Shown: positions 51,804 to 61,843 of the stretch, piece after piece | Layout: every line of letters begins with the position of its first letter | Numbering within the stretch: the first letter of the stretch is position 1 | Source of the DNA: Stentor coeruleus | Taxonomy: Eukaryota > Ciliophora > Heterotrichea > Heterotrichida > Stentoridae | Direction of reading: 5' to 3' | DNA length: 64,000 bases | NCBI GenBank assembly: GCA_001970955.1 | Contig: MPUH01000253.1 | Coordinates: 1-64,000 of the forward strand | Program-made: the position numbers and the translations under genes | Notes under the pieces: model-generated | Databases searched by the model: none | Seen by the model: the letters and a program-made list of their open reading frames with translations, nothing else | Told to the model about the DNA's origin: nothing

Positions 51804-52853
51804 ATGAAATTGTTATTAATTCTAGTTACTGTTCTGTCTTTAGATACTGAGATTAATTGCCTAGCTTATACCTGCAAACTGCCAATTGATTATTTTGTTA
51901 ATGATACATGTGTAATGTATAGAAACACAACAATTGTTCCAACTTATTATATCCGTGAATGCACAGATCAAAAATACAGCTATTGTCCACCTTCTGAAAA
52001 ATCAAACAGCACATGCACAATACCTCCATTTGTTACTAATTATAAATATCCAGGAGAAAAGTGCCACTATACACAAGAATGTGATCCTCATTTATATGGG
52101 TGTGAAGATGAGACATGCCAAGGGAAAAGCCTAGGAGGACTATGTGATGAACATAGTGATTGCAATCCTGGTCTTCGGTGCTATGAAGGAATATGTGATA
52201 AACAGATTGATATTGGAGCTACTGGATGCAAAACAGACTTTGATTGTGTGAATAATGCTGGTTGTGATAAGAGTAAATTAACTACTGATGGCACTTGTAT
52301 AAAATACTGGAGTTTAACAGACAACTCATTCATCTCCAGCTGTGAAAACTACTCTAATTTCCTCTGTAAATCATCAACTTGCAGAGAAAATTCCTGTGTC
52401 CCTGCATTTAAATCCTTAATAATCCCTAAAAAATGCAATACTGATATAGACTGCATATCAAGTGATACTGTTGCAACAAGTACCTGTACATGTGGTAAAA
52501 ATCAAAACGCTAACAAATATTGCACATTATTTTATGGGGATGATCCTTATTTAAAATACTTGGAACTTTTGCAAACTTGGATCAATTCATCATATGTTTT
52601 CCAATGCAATACTGAAAGAAGGTTTAGTTATGTTTGTGCAGGAGATCGATGGGATAGAAAAAAATCTTATTATATGAATTATTATTTGTATTTTAGTCAA
52701 GAGTTTCCATCTGTGATTGAATTTAGCGATTGTGTTGCGCAAGTTTATTTATCAGATTTTCTCTTTGTTAAAGGATTATTGGAGAATATTGGAGTTGTAG
52801 TAAGTTTTGCGAATGGTTTGATGATTGGGTTATGGTTTGCGCAGTTTATATAA
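51804..52853 (+). CDS. Secreted or GPI-anchored Cys-rich surface protein
   Basis: The 349-residue product has a signal peptide (MKLLLILVTVLSLDTEINC), about 30 Cys in knots such as GEKCHYTQECDPHLYGCED and LGGLCDEHSDCNPGLRCYEG (dickkopf/prokineticin-like spacing C-x5-DC-x5-GC), several N-x-S/T sites, and a hydrophobic C-terminus (GVVVSFANGLMIGLWFAQFI) that fits GPI attachment or a C-terminal anchor. Ciliate surface antigens have this layout, but no named family is recognised. Single exon. Confidence 0.82.
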   Translation: MKLLLILVTVLSLDTEINCLAYTCKLPIDYFVNDTCVMYRNTTIVPTYYIRECTDQKYSYCPPSEKSNSTCTIPPFVTNYKYPGEKCHYTQECDPHLYGCEDETCQGKSLGGLCDEHSDCNPGLRCYEGICDKQIDIGATGCKTDFDCVNNAGCDKSKLTTDGTCIKYWSLTDNSFISSCENYSNFLCKSSTCRENSCVPAFKSLIIPKKCNTDIDCISSDTVATSTCTCGKNQNANKYCTLFYGDDPYLKYLELLQTWINSSYVFQCNTERRFSYVCAGDRWDRKKSYYMNYYLYFSQEFPSVIEFSDCVAQVYLSDFLFVKGLLENIGVVVSFANGLMIGLWFAQFI

Positions 52854-53844
52854 TATTAAAGATAATTTTATATGCTGCATGCTAATTTATGATGATTGTT
52901 TAGATTTATTTCAAATTTTAAAAAATGCTATAGAAAATTGTGGGAGTATTGATTTTAACTGGATTAGATGGAGTTAGGGATATTTATTAAGTTTATTTGC
53001 TGATAATTTTTTTTTCAAGACAGTAATGACTTTTCTTTAGTTTCTAGTACCTCAAAAAAAATACATTATTTAGTAAATCATAAAAATCCAGAATTTACTT
53101 AGAAATAATTGTTTTAAGTGAAGATATTTCTATTTATCCCATGCTCTGTATCAGTCATATTTTATATTTTATAAGCAAGCATTTCAAATTAAGTTTACTT
53201 GAAGGTTTGTTTAGTATTAGGATATTATTTATGTGTTTATAGAATACATAAATAGGCATAAACTATAATTTAGTATCATTTCTGTTTTTAGATTTAATGA
53301 CTAAATGCAAATTATAAAAATAGACAGAAATTAGTATATTGAACATTACTATAAATATAATTAAGCTTAATCAGACTGAAAATATTTTAGTAGCAAGCTA
53401 AATTTTTAATAATAAAAATACCTCTTAAGAATTAAAAAGCATAAACGCAACAGCATTAAATGACCTAATCTCAATAATTTACTTGATGCGTGGGTTAATT
53501 AGAAATTGTTATCATAATTAAATATTCTAATAATTGTAATTGCATAAGCTTCTCAAACCTTATTAATAATTCAAGCTAGTGTAAGTATTTTTTATAAACT
53601 TTTATTATTATTAAAAGACAACCTAAGGTAATCTTAAAGTTAAAATTCTTCAAAAATAAAAAAAGGCAAATGCGGTGAAGAAATAGTAGTCAATACTACA
53701 AAAAATGATTTTCTAGAAGACGATTAAATTTTACAAGTTGATTTTGAAATTATTCTAAAACTTCTAATCAGGAAATCACTACAAACAGTTATTAACTGAA
53801 AATGATGTAAAATAATCAAATAGAAAATTATTGAAATAAATTTT
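52854..53844. other. Intergenic, no gene seen
   Basis: About 990 nt of AT-rich sequence between tandem plus-strand genes. Nothing recognised. Confidence 0.55.
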
Positions 53845-54747
53845 ATGAGTGATATCGAAAATGATGTAATTGACTCTTTAAAACGGCAAATTGCTGAAAC
53901 TAAAAAACAGATAAAGCAAGTATCTGCGAAGAACAGAAATAAAGACTTAGAATTAAGAAGAAAAAGTGATCAAATTAAAGCTCGATTAGTTTTATCTATC
54001 TTAAGATGTCAAAAGCAAGTAAAGGAACTTGAAGAAATACATGAAGAACATTCAAGGCAGTGGTCTTTAGATTTTCATTCTTTCCAAAGCCTTATAATGG
54101 TGATACATAATTAGAACAATTCAACAAAAATCATTCAATGGAACTATTTCAGACAGAAGAGCTATAAAGAAATTTTGGAAATATTGAAAGTGCCAATACC
54201 TATTAGCTTACAAATGCATCAAGCCCTTGACGAAGAAGAAACAACTGCAAGAATGTTGTTGGATTCTCGATGTCCTGAAGATAGCCAAAATACAGGAAGA
54301 ATAAATCACTTGCAAGAAATTATAAGACTTGAGTCAATTAGAAGAGAGATTGAAGGTTTTCTACAAAACATAAACAAACAGATTCAAAGATTTTATGATA
54401 ATAGTGAGGAATCAAGAGATATAGAAGAATTAAGCCCTGTGATGAGGAATAGCGAATTAGAACAAGGTTATTCAATATCAAGTGAATGGCCTATGGATCC
54501 AAATGCATCAAAATCATATAGTGAGATAAGCTTTAGAAGAGAAAGACATAAAGAAGACTATTCCAAAATCTCGGACAATGCGGGGATTTTGCATTCTTCA
54601 AGCTCTCACTCAAGCGAAGGTACTGAGTTTTTAGACCATTCACGATTTAAACCAACTCCTCCAGCAGATAAAAATCAAAAGTCCTGCTGGCAAAAATGCT
54701 TTTCCTGTTTTTCCAAAAAAAATCCCACAACTTCTAGAAAAGTGTAG
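53845..54747 (+). CDS. Coiled-coil protein with C-terminal Cys cluster, one 15-nt intron
   Basis: Exons 53845-54099 and 54115-54747 flank the intron GTGATACATAATTAG. Splicing yields about 295 residues. The first 90 are a basic coiled coil (DSLKRQIAETKKQIKQVSAK), a second helical region spans about 140-185, and a Ser-rich stretch leads to a C-terminal cluster CWQKCFSCFSKK that fits palmitoylation. Family unknown; probably a membrane-tethered coiled-coil protein. The downstream frame is open only from a TTG if unspliced, which supports the intron. Confidence 0.75.
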
Positions 54748-54892
54748 TGGCACACACTTTAATATATAATAAAAACCTGTCTTTTAAAGCCTATCTTCAC
54801 ATATATCCTCAATTTTTCCACCTTTCAAGAATTATTTATTACTCAATGCTTCACTTTTATCTAAAACCTCTAATTTTATCCACATAAATTAG

Positions 54893-56020
54893 TTATATAG
54901 GTCCTAACTCAATAAAATACTTCCTAGCATCTTCAACATTTTTTTTAAGAGCATTTACCAGTGGGTCAATATCTGCCAAATCTAAAATGCTTTCTTTAAA
55001 CATCTTAGGTTCTTGGAAAAAAGAAAGCCCTCCAAGTGAATATGCTGTATGATAATAATCAGGTGAAGAGCCAGGCTTATCAAAAAGTCCCATAGGTGAT
55101 TGACATGCTACCATAACATAAGCTTGTAATGCTTCAGATGAGCATATCTGAACTTCTTTAGGTATATTTAAAACATCCTTCAACATGACAATTGCTGCAC
55201 CTATCCAAAATGTATAACAAGAGTCTACTAATTTATTTGGTCTTCCATTAAACCCACCTTCAATATCCATTTGCCTCATTAAACACCATTCTAAAGCTCT
55301 TTCACAATCAACCAAAGATGCTTTCTCTAACATTATCAAACTAGCTACTGCACAAAAAGTATATCCCCCATGTGACTCTCCATTAGGTTCAGCTGAAAAC
55401 CCTCCATCATAATTCTGACAATTTGCAATATGATAAGAGACATCTTTAGTTACGGCATCGTCTAGAATATTTAGTACACTAGCAACACATATTGCACAAT
55501 AAACTGATCTCATATCACTTTCCCCATCAGTATGCATTGTAAATGCTCCAGGAACTGTTTTATGTTTCATTGAGACTATGAAATCATGGATGCCTTTACG
55601 ATTTATAATTGAATAACCTTTTGCAGAATTTAAGCTTATTAGAGCTGCTACTGAGGCATAAGTTGGGGCTAAATGAGGGTCTTGACTTGGTCCACCACAA
55701 AAAGCTCCGGTATAGGGACATATACATTCAGAAAGAAGTGCAATTACTTGTGATGAAACTTCTTCAGGGATAGGCATTTTCATTATGTTTAAAGAGTTGA
55801 GATTCCAATAAACTAACCAGGGTTGTCCACTACATAAAGAAGTTAATCCACGCGGCAGGCGTAAGAGGCCCCCGAAACTGAACTCGCAATGTGAATCCTT
55901 GTCTAAAATTACAAAATTATTGTAGGTACCATTGTGGATGTCTAGGTCAATTATTTTGTAAAGGTTCTCAACTTTAGTTTGCATGTCTGACTGGGCCTTT
56001 TTTGAGGTCTTTTTTTCCAT
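54893..56020 (-). CDS. FNTB: Protein farnesyltransferase beta subunit
   Basis: The 375-residue product follows FNTB: QPWLVYWNLNSLNIM, GAFCGGPSQDPHLAPTYASV, YDGGFSAEPNGESHGGYTFC, and Zn ligands Asp and Cys in LVDSCYTFWIGA and His in DYYHTAYSLGGLSF. With an alpha subunit it attaches farnesyl to CaaX proteins such as Ras/Rheb-type GTPases. It is shorter than human (437), mainly at the N-terminus. Single exon; only 36 bp separate its start from that of the Aurora-like kinase on the other strand. Confidence 0.93.
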   Translation of the reverse strand: MEKKTSKKAQSDMQTKVENLYKIIDLDIHNGTYNNFVILDKDSHCEFSFGGLLRLPRGLTSLCSGQPWLVYWNLNSLNIMKMPIPEEVSSQVIALLSECICPYTGAFCGGPSQDPHLAPTYASVAALISLNSAKGYSIINRKGIHDFIVSMKHKTVPGAFTMHTDGESDMRSVYCAICVASVLNILDDAVTKDVSYHIANCQNYDGGFSAEPNGESHGGYTFCAVASLIMLEKASLVDCERALEWCLMRQMDIEGGFNGRPNKLVDSCYTFWIGAAIVMLKDVLNIPKEVQICSSEALQAYVMVACQSPMGLFDKPGSSPDYYHTAYSLGGLSFFQEPKMFKESILDLADIDPLVNALKKNVEDARKYFIELGPI

Positions 56021-56056
56021 ATTTTTATTAACTCATATTAAATAACACAACGTATA
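56021..56056. promoter_or_regulatory. 36-bp bidirectional promoter region
   Basis: Start codons of farnesyltransferase beta and the Aurora-like kinase diverge with only 36 bp between them, another example of very short shared 5' flanks in this genome. Confidence 0.5.
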
Positions 56057-57697
56057 ATGAATAAACAAGTCTCTGAAGAAAGCCAAAATTTAAACCAAAA
56101 AGATTCAAATGATTTTAAATTTGAAGACTTGCTCGAAGTCAATGACCCAAATCTGAAAATTCTTGGTAAAGGATCCTATGGCGAAGTCAAACTATACAAA
56201 CATGCAGAAACAAATATTCTTTATGCAGTCAAAATCATAAGCAAAGATTTCATTCGCAAGCATTCTTCAATTAGTATTATTTTAAGAGAAATACGTGTTC
56301 ACAAAGAGCTTAAGCATCCAAATATCATCCAACTGATAAAATACTTTGAAGATTCTGAAAAAGTGTATATTGTCTTAGAATATGCAAGCAAAGGGTCGCT
56401 TTTCAGGATTATCCGTGGGCAAAAAGGCCTTGATGAATCTAAAGCTTGGCATTATTTCTCACAAACTTGCCTTGGTATGAAGTATTTGCATGACAATGAA
56501 ATAATACACAGAGACTTAAAACCTGAAAACATTATTATTGATAAAAACAACCAAGTCAAAATCTGCGACTTTGGCTGGTGCGTACAAAGTAATGAAGTTC
56601 GGACTACTTTTTGTGGTACTATGGATTATATGGCTCCTGAAATGCTCCTTGGTGAAGGACATTCTTTTCAAGTAGATCTATGGGCTTTAGGGATTTTATT
56701 ATATGAGCTTTTACATGGTTATGCTCCTTTTAGAGCTGTAAAAGATGCTGAAAAAAGGCAGCAAATATTGAATAACGAGCTATCTTTTGCTACTGGAACA
56801 TCTTCTTTAGCTAAAGATTTAATTCAAAGACTTATAAAAACTAATCCAAAAGACCGAATTAACCTTAATAAAATCCTGGCTCATCCTTGGATAGCGAAAT
56901 TCGCTATTACTCATGATCTCGAAAAAGGCTGTTTATTAAAACACCCACAATTTGATATAGGAGAAATTATTGATGTGACAGGATTGGTTTGTAAAGTGAA
57001 GTTCAGAGATTTGACTGCTATGATTGCGATACCTGATGCTTTAGATATGGAATATATTGAAGAACAGCCAAGAGTTTCTGTTTCTGAGATTGAAAACGAG
57101 GTCTTTGGTAGATTAGAAAAATGGTGTAAAACTCCAGTTGTTAGTCGTAAGAAATTACAAGATATTCATATTCCAAAGCTTGATCTGAGCTCTTTAAGCC
57201 CTGAAAAAATTATTAGGAAAAGAAAAGGATCTATTGAATTTTTTGAGGAAATTGTGGAAAGATCAACTTATCATAAAGAGAATGGAGAAGCGCGTAGTCC
57301 TGAAAAGGGACATCCTGAAAAACGTAAGCAAGAACATGCTGTAAATAAACCTTCAGCTAAAATTGATCACTTTGGAGGGATTTTTGAGAATAATGAGTAT
57401 GAGGTTTTACAGAAAAAAAGGTTGAATAAGGCGAAAAAGTTTGAATCTAGAATAAAAGGGAATTTTAGATTACCAGGAGAAAATTTAAAAAGGAATGTTT
57501 ATACTGAAGAAAGCACCAATTTCCAAAATGTGTTTGATGTTACTAGTAAGATAGATATTAGTGAAGAAGCACTTGAGAGCAAAGTTGCACAATTAAATGG
57601 ATATCGAAGGACACTTGAAGCTTCTAATCGAGATAGAGTTATAAAAAAGAAAGATACAAGCTTTTGGGGTAGCTTGTTTGGATGTTTAGACAGGTAG
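56057..57697 (+). CDS. Aurora-like serine/threonine kinase with extended C-terminus
   Basis: The 546-residue product has an N-terminal kinase domain (residues about 28-285): GKGSYGEVKLYKH loop, YAVKIISKDF Lys, IHRDLKPENIII, and DFGWCVQSNEVRTTFCGTMD, where DFGW and TxCGT are Aurora hallmarks. A segment near 300-340 (GEIIDVTGLVCKVKFRDLTA) looks like a small SH3/Tudor-like barrel, absent from Auroras of other lineages as far as I know. The rest is Lys/Glu rich and probably disordered. Aurora kinases control mitosis and ciliary disassembly. Single exon. Confidence 0.86.
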   Translation: MNKQVSEESQNLNQKDSNDFKFEDLLEVNDPNLKILGKGSYGEVKLYKHAETNILYAVKIISKDFIRKHSSISIILREIRVHKELKHPNIIQLIKYFEDSEKVYIVLEYASKGSLFRIIRGQKGLDESKAWHYFSQTCLGMKYLHDNEIIHRDLKPENIIIDKNNQVKICDFGWCVQSNEVRTTFCGTMDYMAPEMLLGEGHSFQVDLWALGILLYELLHGYAPFRAVKDAEKRQQILNNELSFATGTSSLAKDLIQRLIKTNPKDRINLNKILAHPWIAKFAITHDLEKGCLLKHPQFDIGEIIDVTGLVCKVKFRDLTAMIAIPDALDMEYIEEQPRVSVSEIENEVFGRLEKWCKTPVVSRKKLQDIHIPKLDLSSLSPEKIIRKRKGSIEFFEEIVERSTYHKENGEARSPEKGHPEKRKQEHAVNKPSAKIDHFGGIFENNEYEVLQKKRLNKAKKFESRIKGNFRLPGENLKRNVYTEESTNFQNVFDVTSKIDISEEALESKVAQLNGYRRTLEASNRDRVIKKKDTSFWGSLFGCLDR

Positions 57698-58029
57698 TTA
57701 TCTACTAATAAAAATTAAGAGAGTTTTACTAGATTTTATTAATGATTTATTAAAGCTGAAGATTTATTAGATTTAATATTTCCAATAATTTTCAATTGGA
57801 GATACTATCAGACATCGCAATTGCTAAGCCTAAAAAATGAAGTATTACCTTGCAAATAAATTCAATCAACATTTTCGAAAATTCTCTTATATTAGAATTT
57901 AAATCATATCAATTCTTTTTTTTATTATAAGATAATGTATATTTACATCTGATATGCTTTCTAATTACAACTAAATCATATAAAGACTTGATAAAAAAAC
58001 CAATCTATTATTCTTTACAAATAAGTCAA
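57698..58029. other. Convergent spacer, nothing seen
   Basis: About 330 nt of AT-rich sequence between two converging genes; no motif recognised. Confidence 0.5.
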
Positions 58030-58698
58030 TTACACATTAACGGACGATTTAGCTAATGAATTTTGTATTTCTTTTGACATTGTTTCAAGAGTATTTGTAA
58101 TCTTCATAAAGCTTCTCTCAAGTAATTTATCGTTAGCCTCATTTTCCTCAAACAAAAGCCGGCTTGTATCATGATTTTCTTTAACTTTATCCATACTAGT
58201 ATTAGCGCTTGCGTTAAATATGAAAATTCGAGGTCTTTGAGGCGGTTGTGATGTGTATCTTGACTTAGCTAGAGCTTTATTTAGTTTTGGAGTAAATGTG
58301 CATTCATGCATTTCTGATATTTCTTTTTCAAATTTAAGACGTTCAACTTTTATGCAAGATTCATGCTTCCAGTTAATGCTCCTTGAAAAAACAGTTGGAT
58401 AATCTTTAATTTCCTTTGTTTTAACCCTTCTTCGTGATTTCAATTCGCTTTGTAGTTCTTTTGAGATCTTTACAGTGCATGTTGAAACAAGACTCAACGG
58501 GATAACTGCTTTTGTGGGAGATGATGTAAATGAATTGTCAGCAGAGGTTCTTTTGGACTGTGTTGCAGAACAAAAGGTACTCGCTACTGATTTAGCTGAA
58601 TTTCTTGTTGACAGTAAACTTGTAAGATCAATGTTGACCTCCTTGCATGGATTCCTTTTTAAACTTGGCTTAACATTTAACTGCAGAGGCAGTTCCAT
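58030..58698 (-). CDS. Ser/Lys-rich protein with CTF-x-P motif
   Basis: The 222-residue product is mostly Ser/Thr/Lys rich and disordered, with one conserved-looking element, HECTFTPKLNKALAKSRY near residue 130. It resembles CTFKPQLLSKYKK in the large protein at 22174; such F-x-P-x-L elements recur in apicomplexan and ciliate cytoskeletal proteins. A helical end (ERSFMKITNTLETMSKEIQN) follows. Function unknown. The element suggests a shared binding partner with the 22174 protein. Confidence 0.68.
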   Translation of the reverse strand: MELPLQLNVKPSLKRNPCKEVNIDLTSLLSTRNSAKSVASTFCSATQSKRTSADNSFTSSPTKAVIPLSLVSTCTVKISKELQSELKSRRRVKTKEIKDYPTVFSRSINWKHESCIKVERLKFEKEISEMHECTFTPKLNKALAKSRYTSQPPQRPRIFIFNASANTSMDKVKENHDTSRLLFEENEANDKLLERSFMKITNTLETMSKEIQNSLAKSSVNV

Positions 58699-59690
58699 TT
58701 AAATTTTTATCTTATTATAGTTAAGACACCAAATTTCATAACTTTAAACGGAATAATTTCTCCAATACTTAGAATAGCATAAGTTGTGTAAAAGTAATTT
58801 TCTGTTTTTATCATGATTTTTGGTATGGCATAATTATTTTTAAACACAAACATTAAGACCTAAATATATATTCACTATAAATTTGTGTACTTCCTATAAT
58901 GATTATATTGCATTTTTGAATTTTTTCCTATAAATAGTAAAGATAATGTAAATTTCTGTATAGCTAGATTACATTTTTATTAGTGTAATTATTAATCTAT
59001 TATTATATATTAAATATAATTTAGTAATGCACCTAAAATATAATTTTGATGCTAAGTTAAAGTTTAATTTAAGTTGATTATATATAATATAATATGAGTT
59101 ATTCTATGATAGATTTTTCTTTTATATTATTTTATTGTATTTATCAAACTGCTTTAAAAAGGAAAAATTCTAACCTAATTAGTTAATTTCTAAGATTAAC
59201 TTTTTGTTCTTATCTTTATTAAAGAAAATTATTTCTGAGAAATCATGCAGAATGTAGTGTTTGAGGTAGCTTAGACTTATTTTCTCTGTTTAAAAGAAAA
59301 AATAATTTATTACTTACAAAATGAACTAACTTTTTTTAATTTCTAGCATAATTCAAATATTATATTTCTAATAATTTTAGTTGATAATTTTTTTGAACTT
59401 AACCTTTTGGGAAGCCTATTAAATTAATTTCACTGTATCCAACCTCAAAAAAACTATTTTAATTTTTCAAATCTTCCACCAAAAGCTAAAAATACAAAAA
59501 CAATCAATTCTATTTTTTCTTATAATCTAAACCTTCCTTTCTTATCCCTATATTAATATACCAAAAGTCTAATATCCTCTTCAAGTACTTTTAAATTAGA
59601 TTCGCTTCACAGCTTCATTTAAAACTCATAAAAAAAATTTTCTAAAATATTATGGCATCCTCTTGTTTAATAACTACTTTCCAAACTAAT
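58699..59690. other. Intergenic, no gene seen
   Basis: About 990 nt, AT rich; C-over-G in the last 250 nt before the FHA gene's 3' end. Nothing else recognised. Confidence 0.55.
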
Positions 59691-60146
59691 TTAATTAGGC
59701 AACAAGAAATAAAAGCAAGCCGGGCCTATCTTAATTGGAGTCTTTCCCAAAAGGTCAACAATTTCATTACTAAGTACATCAACTTTGTTAACAATAATCG
59801 GATTTTTCCCTATATTTTGTATCTGAAAGCAACCTTTGTCTGTATTCCAAAAAATTTTCGCATGCTTTCTTGATATTTTTTTATGGTCTCCTAAAGGAAT
59901 AAAGCACTCTTTCTTGTTTTTTGGGTTTGTCCGTCCAAGAATTACTTCGGTATATTGTATTATACAAGAGATTTCTTTACCATAAAGCTTTGCATATCCA
60001 GATGGGTTAGTTGCCTGACGTTTCATCGGCAAAATAATTTCAGCTTTTTCTTCAGGACGATCTTGTGTTTGATCTATTCCTTTCTCTGTCATCCTTATAG
60101 GAGGTAGTTTTAAAGCTTTTCCTTTTTCTTCTGAAAACATATTCAT
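59691..60146 (-). CDS. Small FHA-domain protein
   Basis: The 151-residue product is almost only an FHA domain (residues about 52-148): YAKLYGKEISCIIQYTEVIL, GRTNP (phospho-Thr-binding Arg), KKISRKHAKIFWN (conserved Ser-Arg-x-His) and GKNPIIVNKVDV. The SRKHA and GKNP elements follow the FHA subtype of FOXK and yeast Fhl1. It would bind a phosphothreonine partner. There is no fork-head or other domain in this short chain. Confidence 0.85.
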   Translation of the reverse strand: MNMFSEEKGKALKLPPIRMTEKGIDQTQDRPEEKAEIILPMKRQATNPSGYAKLYGKEISCIIQYTEVILGRTNPKNKKECFIPLGDHKKISRKHAKIFWNTDKGCFQIQNIGKNPIIVNKVDVLSNEIVDLLGKTPIKIGPACFYFLLPN

Positions 60147-60671
60147 TTATTTATATTATTATATAATTTAATGCCATTTAACCCTTTGCATAATATTAAG
60201 TTCAATGTTGATTTTTATTATAAATAATAGTTATTACTTGAGTTCATACTATCATTTTATAAATGCTTATTTATTATTTTTTTATAAGATTATAGGGATA
60301 AAGTTCTGACATGATAATTTTTAAGGACCTTTACTTTGGATTTGTATTAATTATAAGTTTGGTTTAAGAAAATGGAAATTTAGGTTAGAAGAAGATTTAA
60401 AGCTACCTACAAAAATGTTCAAAACAAAATTGAAAATATTATAAGCTATGTTTATTTTAGCATAAAACAACAATATACAAGATGCAGTTCAAGTAATTTA
60501 ATGATATTTATGCTTTAAAAATAGATGTTAATATTGACTCAAAAAATATTATAATTTAGATTTATTATTAGAGAAATATGCAAGCATGGAAAAATTTGAA
60601 TAAATAATGAAAGCAAAGGTTTAGAAGTTAAAATTTACCATTTAGATTTGTATTATAGAGAATATAATTAT
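60147..60671. other. Intergenic, no gene seen
   Basis: About 520 nt of AT-rich sequence between two minus-strand genes. Nothing recognised. Confidence 0.5.
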
Positions 60672-61706
60672 TTATGGTTTTTGCATGCTGAAAAGAGTTG
60701 CATCATAGAGATAGCCAGCGAACAATTTTTGACTGTTATGAGCTGTAATTTTTTCTTGCACAGGGTCCCATTTTTTCATAACATGATCATAATCAAAGTT
60801 ATTCTCTTCATCAATTTCAAAAGGAGACTTCATTTGCTTACTATAAAGCGCTTCCCAGTCAAAATCCTTAAAGAACTTATGTCTTTTAAGTTCATCAACT
60901 CCATGAAAGCCAAGTCTGTTTTCCGGTTTTCTTTGAATAAGTCTGTTAATAATATCAACAACTTCCTGACTCCATTCTGAATTATCATCTAGTCTAAGCT
61001 GGACCTGCTTATTCAAAACAGCATCTCTTATATCCTTACGAGTTTTCCCTACATAAGGCCGAAAATGAGTAATGCACTCATACATAATTACCCCAAGGGC
61101 AAAATAATCAGCAGGGGTCCCATGGTCCTGATTGCAAAGAACTTCCGGGGCCATATAGCCTGGGGTTCCAGAAGTGGTTGATGAGTTATCAGCAGTGGAC
61201 ATTCTAGCAATACCAAAATCTGTGATATGCAAGTATCCTTTCTTGTCAAAAACTAAATTTTCAGGCTTAATATCTCTATGAACTATATTGTTAGCATGAA
61301 GGTACTCCAACCCGGCAATGATACAGGCACATAAAAATTTCAAATTATGCTCTTTGATGTCTCTATGTTTAACTAAGTAATACCTGAAATCCCCTCCTTC
61401 CATCAAATCAACTACAAGATACAGATTCTCCAAGTTTTGAAATGCGTAGTAGAGATTTACAAGAAATGGGTGTTTCAATATCCCTAAAAGCCTACGTTCA
61501 TTCATTATTGACCCTACAGACCGCTTTGACACTATTAAGTCTTTACGCATTTCCTTCATTGCAAATTGTTGACCCAACTTTTTGTGAATGACTTTCCATA
61601 CTCGACCAAAACCCCCACGGCCAATTGGATATTTGGCCTCGAAGTCATTAACTGATATCGCTATTGTTGGATCAAATTTGTTATCAGCACTAGCACAGTT
61701 ACCCAT
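60672..61706 (-). CDS. YANK/STK32-like AGC kinase with N-terminal acylation signal
   Basis: The 344-residue product starts MGNCASA (myristoylation plus palmitoylation). The kinase domain opens FEAKYPIGRGGFGRVWKVIH and keeps FAMKEMRK, HRDIKPENLVF, DFGIARMSTADNSSTTSGTP and GYMAPEVL. These and the C-tail (KSPFEIDEENNFDYDHVMKK) fit the STK32/YANK group of AGC kinases, which also start with an MG(A)N-type signal in animals. Its substrates are poorly known. It lies head to head with a copine, 137 bp apart, so two membrane-directed signalling proteins share a 5' flank. Confidence 0.9.
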   Translation of the reverse strand: MGNCASADNKFDPTIAISVNDFEAKYPIGRGGFGRVWKVIHKKLGQQFAMKEMRKDLIVSKRSVGSIMNERRLLGILKHPFLVNLYYAFQNLENLYLVVDLMEGGDFRYYLVKHRDIKEHNLKFLCACIIAGLEYLHANNIVHRDIKPENLVFDKKGYLHITDFGIARMSTADNSSTTSGTPGYMAPEVLCNQDHGTPADYFALGVIMYECITHFRPYVGKTRKDIRDAVLNKQVQLRLDDNSEWSQEVVDIINRLIQRKPENRLGFHGVDELKRHKFFKDFDWEALYSKQMKSPFEIDEENNFDYDHVMKKWDPVQEKITAHNSQKLFAGYLYDATLFSMQKP

Positions 61707-61843
61707 TTATTATAAGATAAACAGCAAGATAATTTTTTATCGCTATTTTTAATAGGATTTTAAGTTTTGCGAATAGGATTTATAATTTTATGAGAAGAAA
61801 AAGGATTATTTAAGTTCCATTTATATAAATTTATAAAAGGAAA

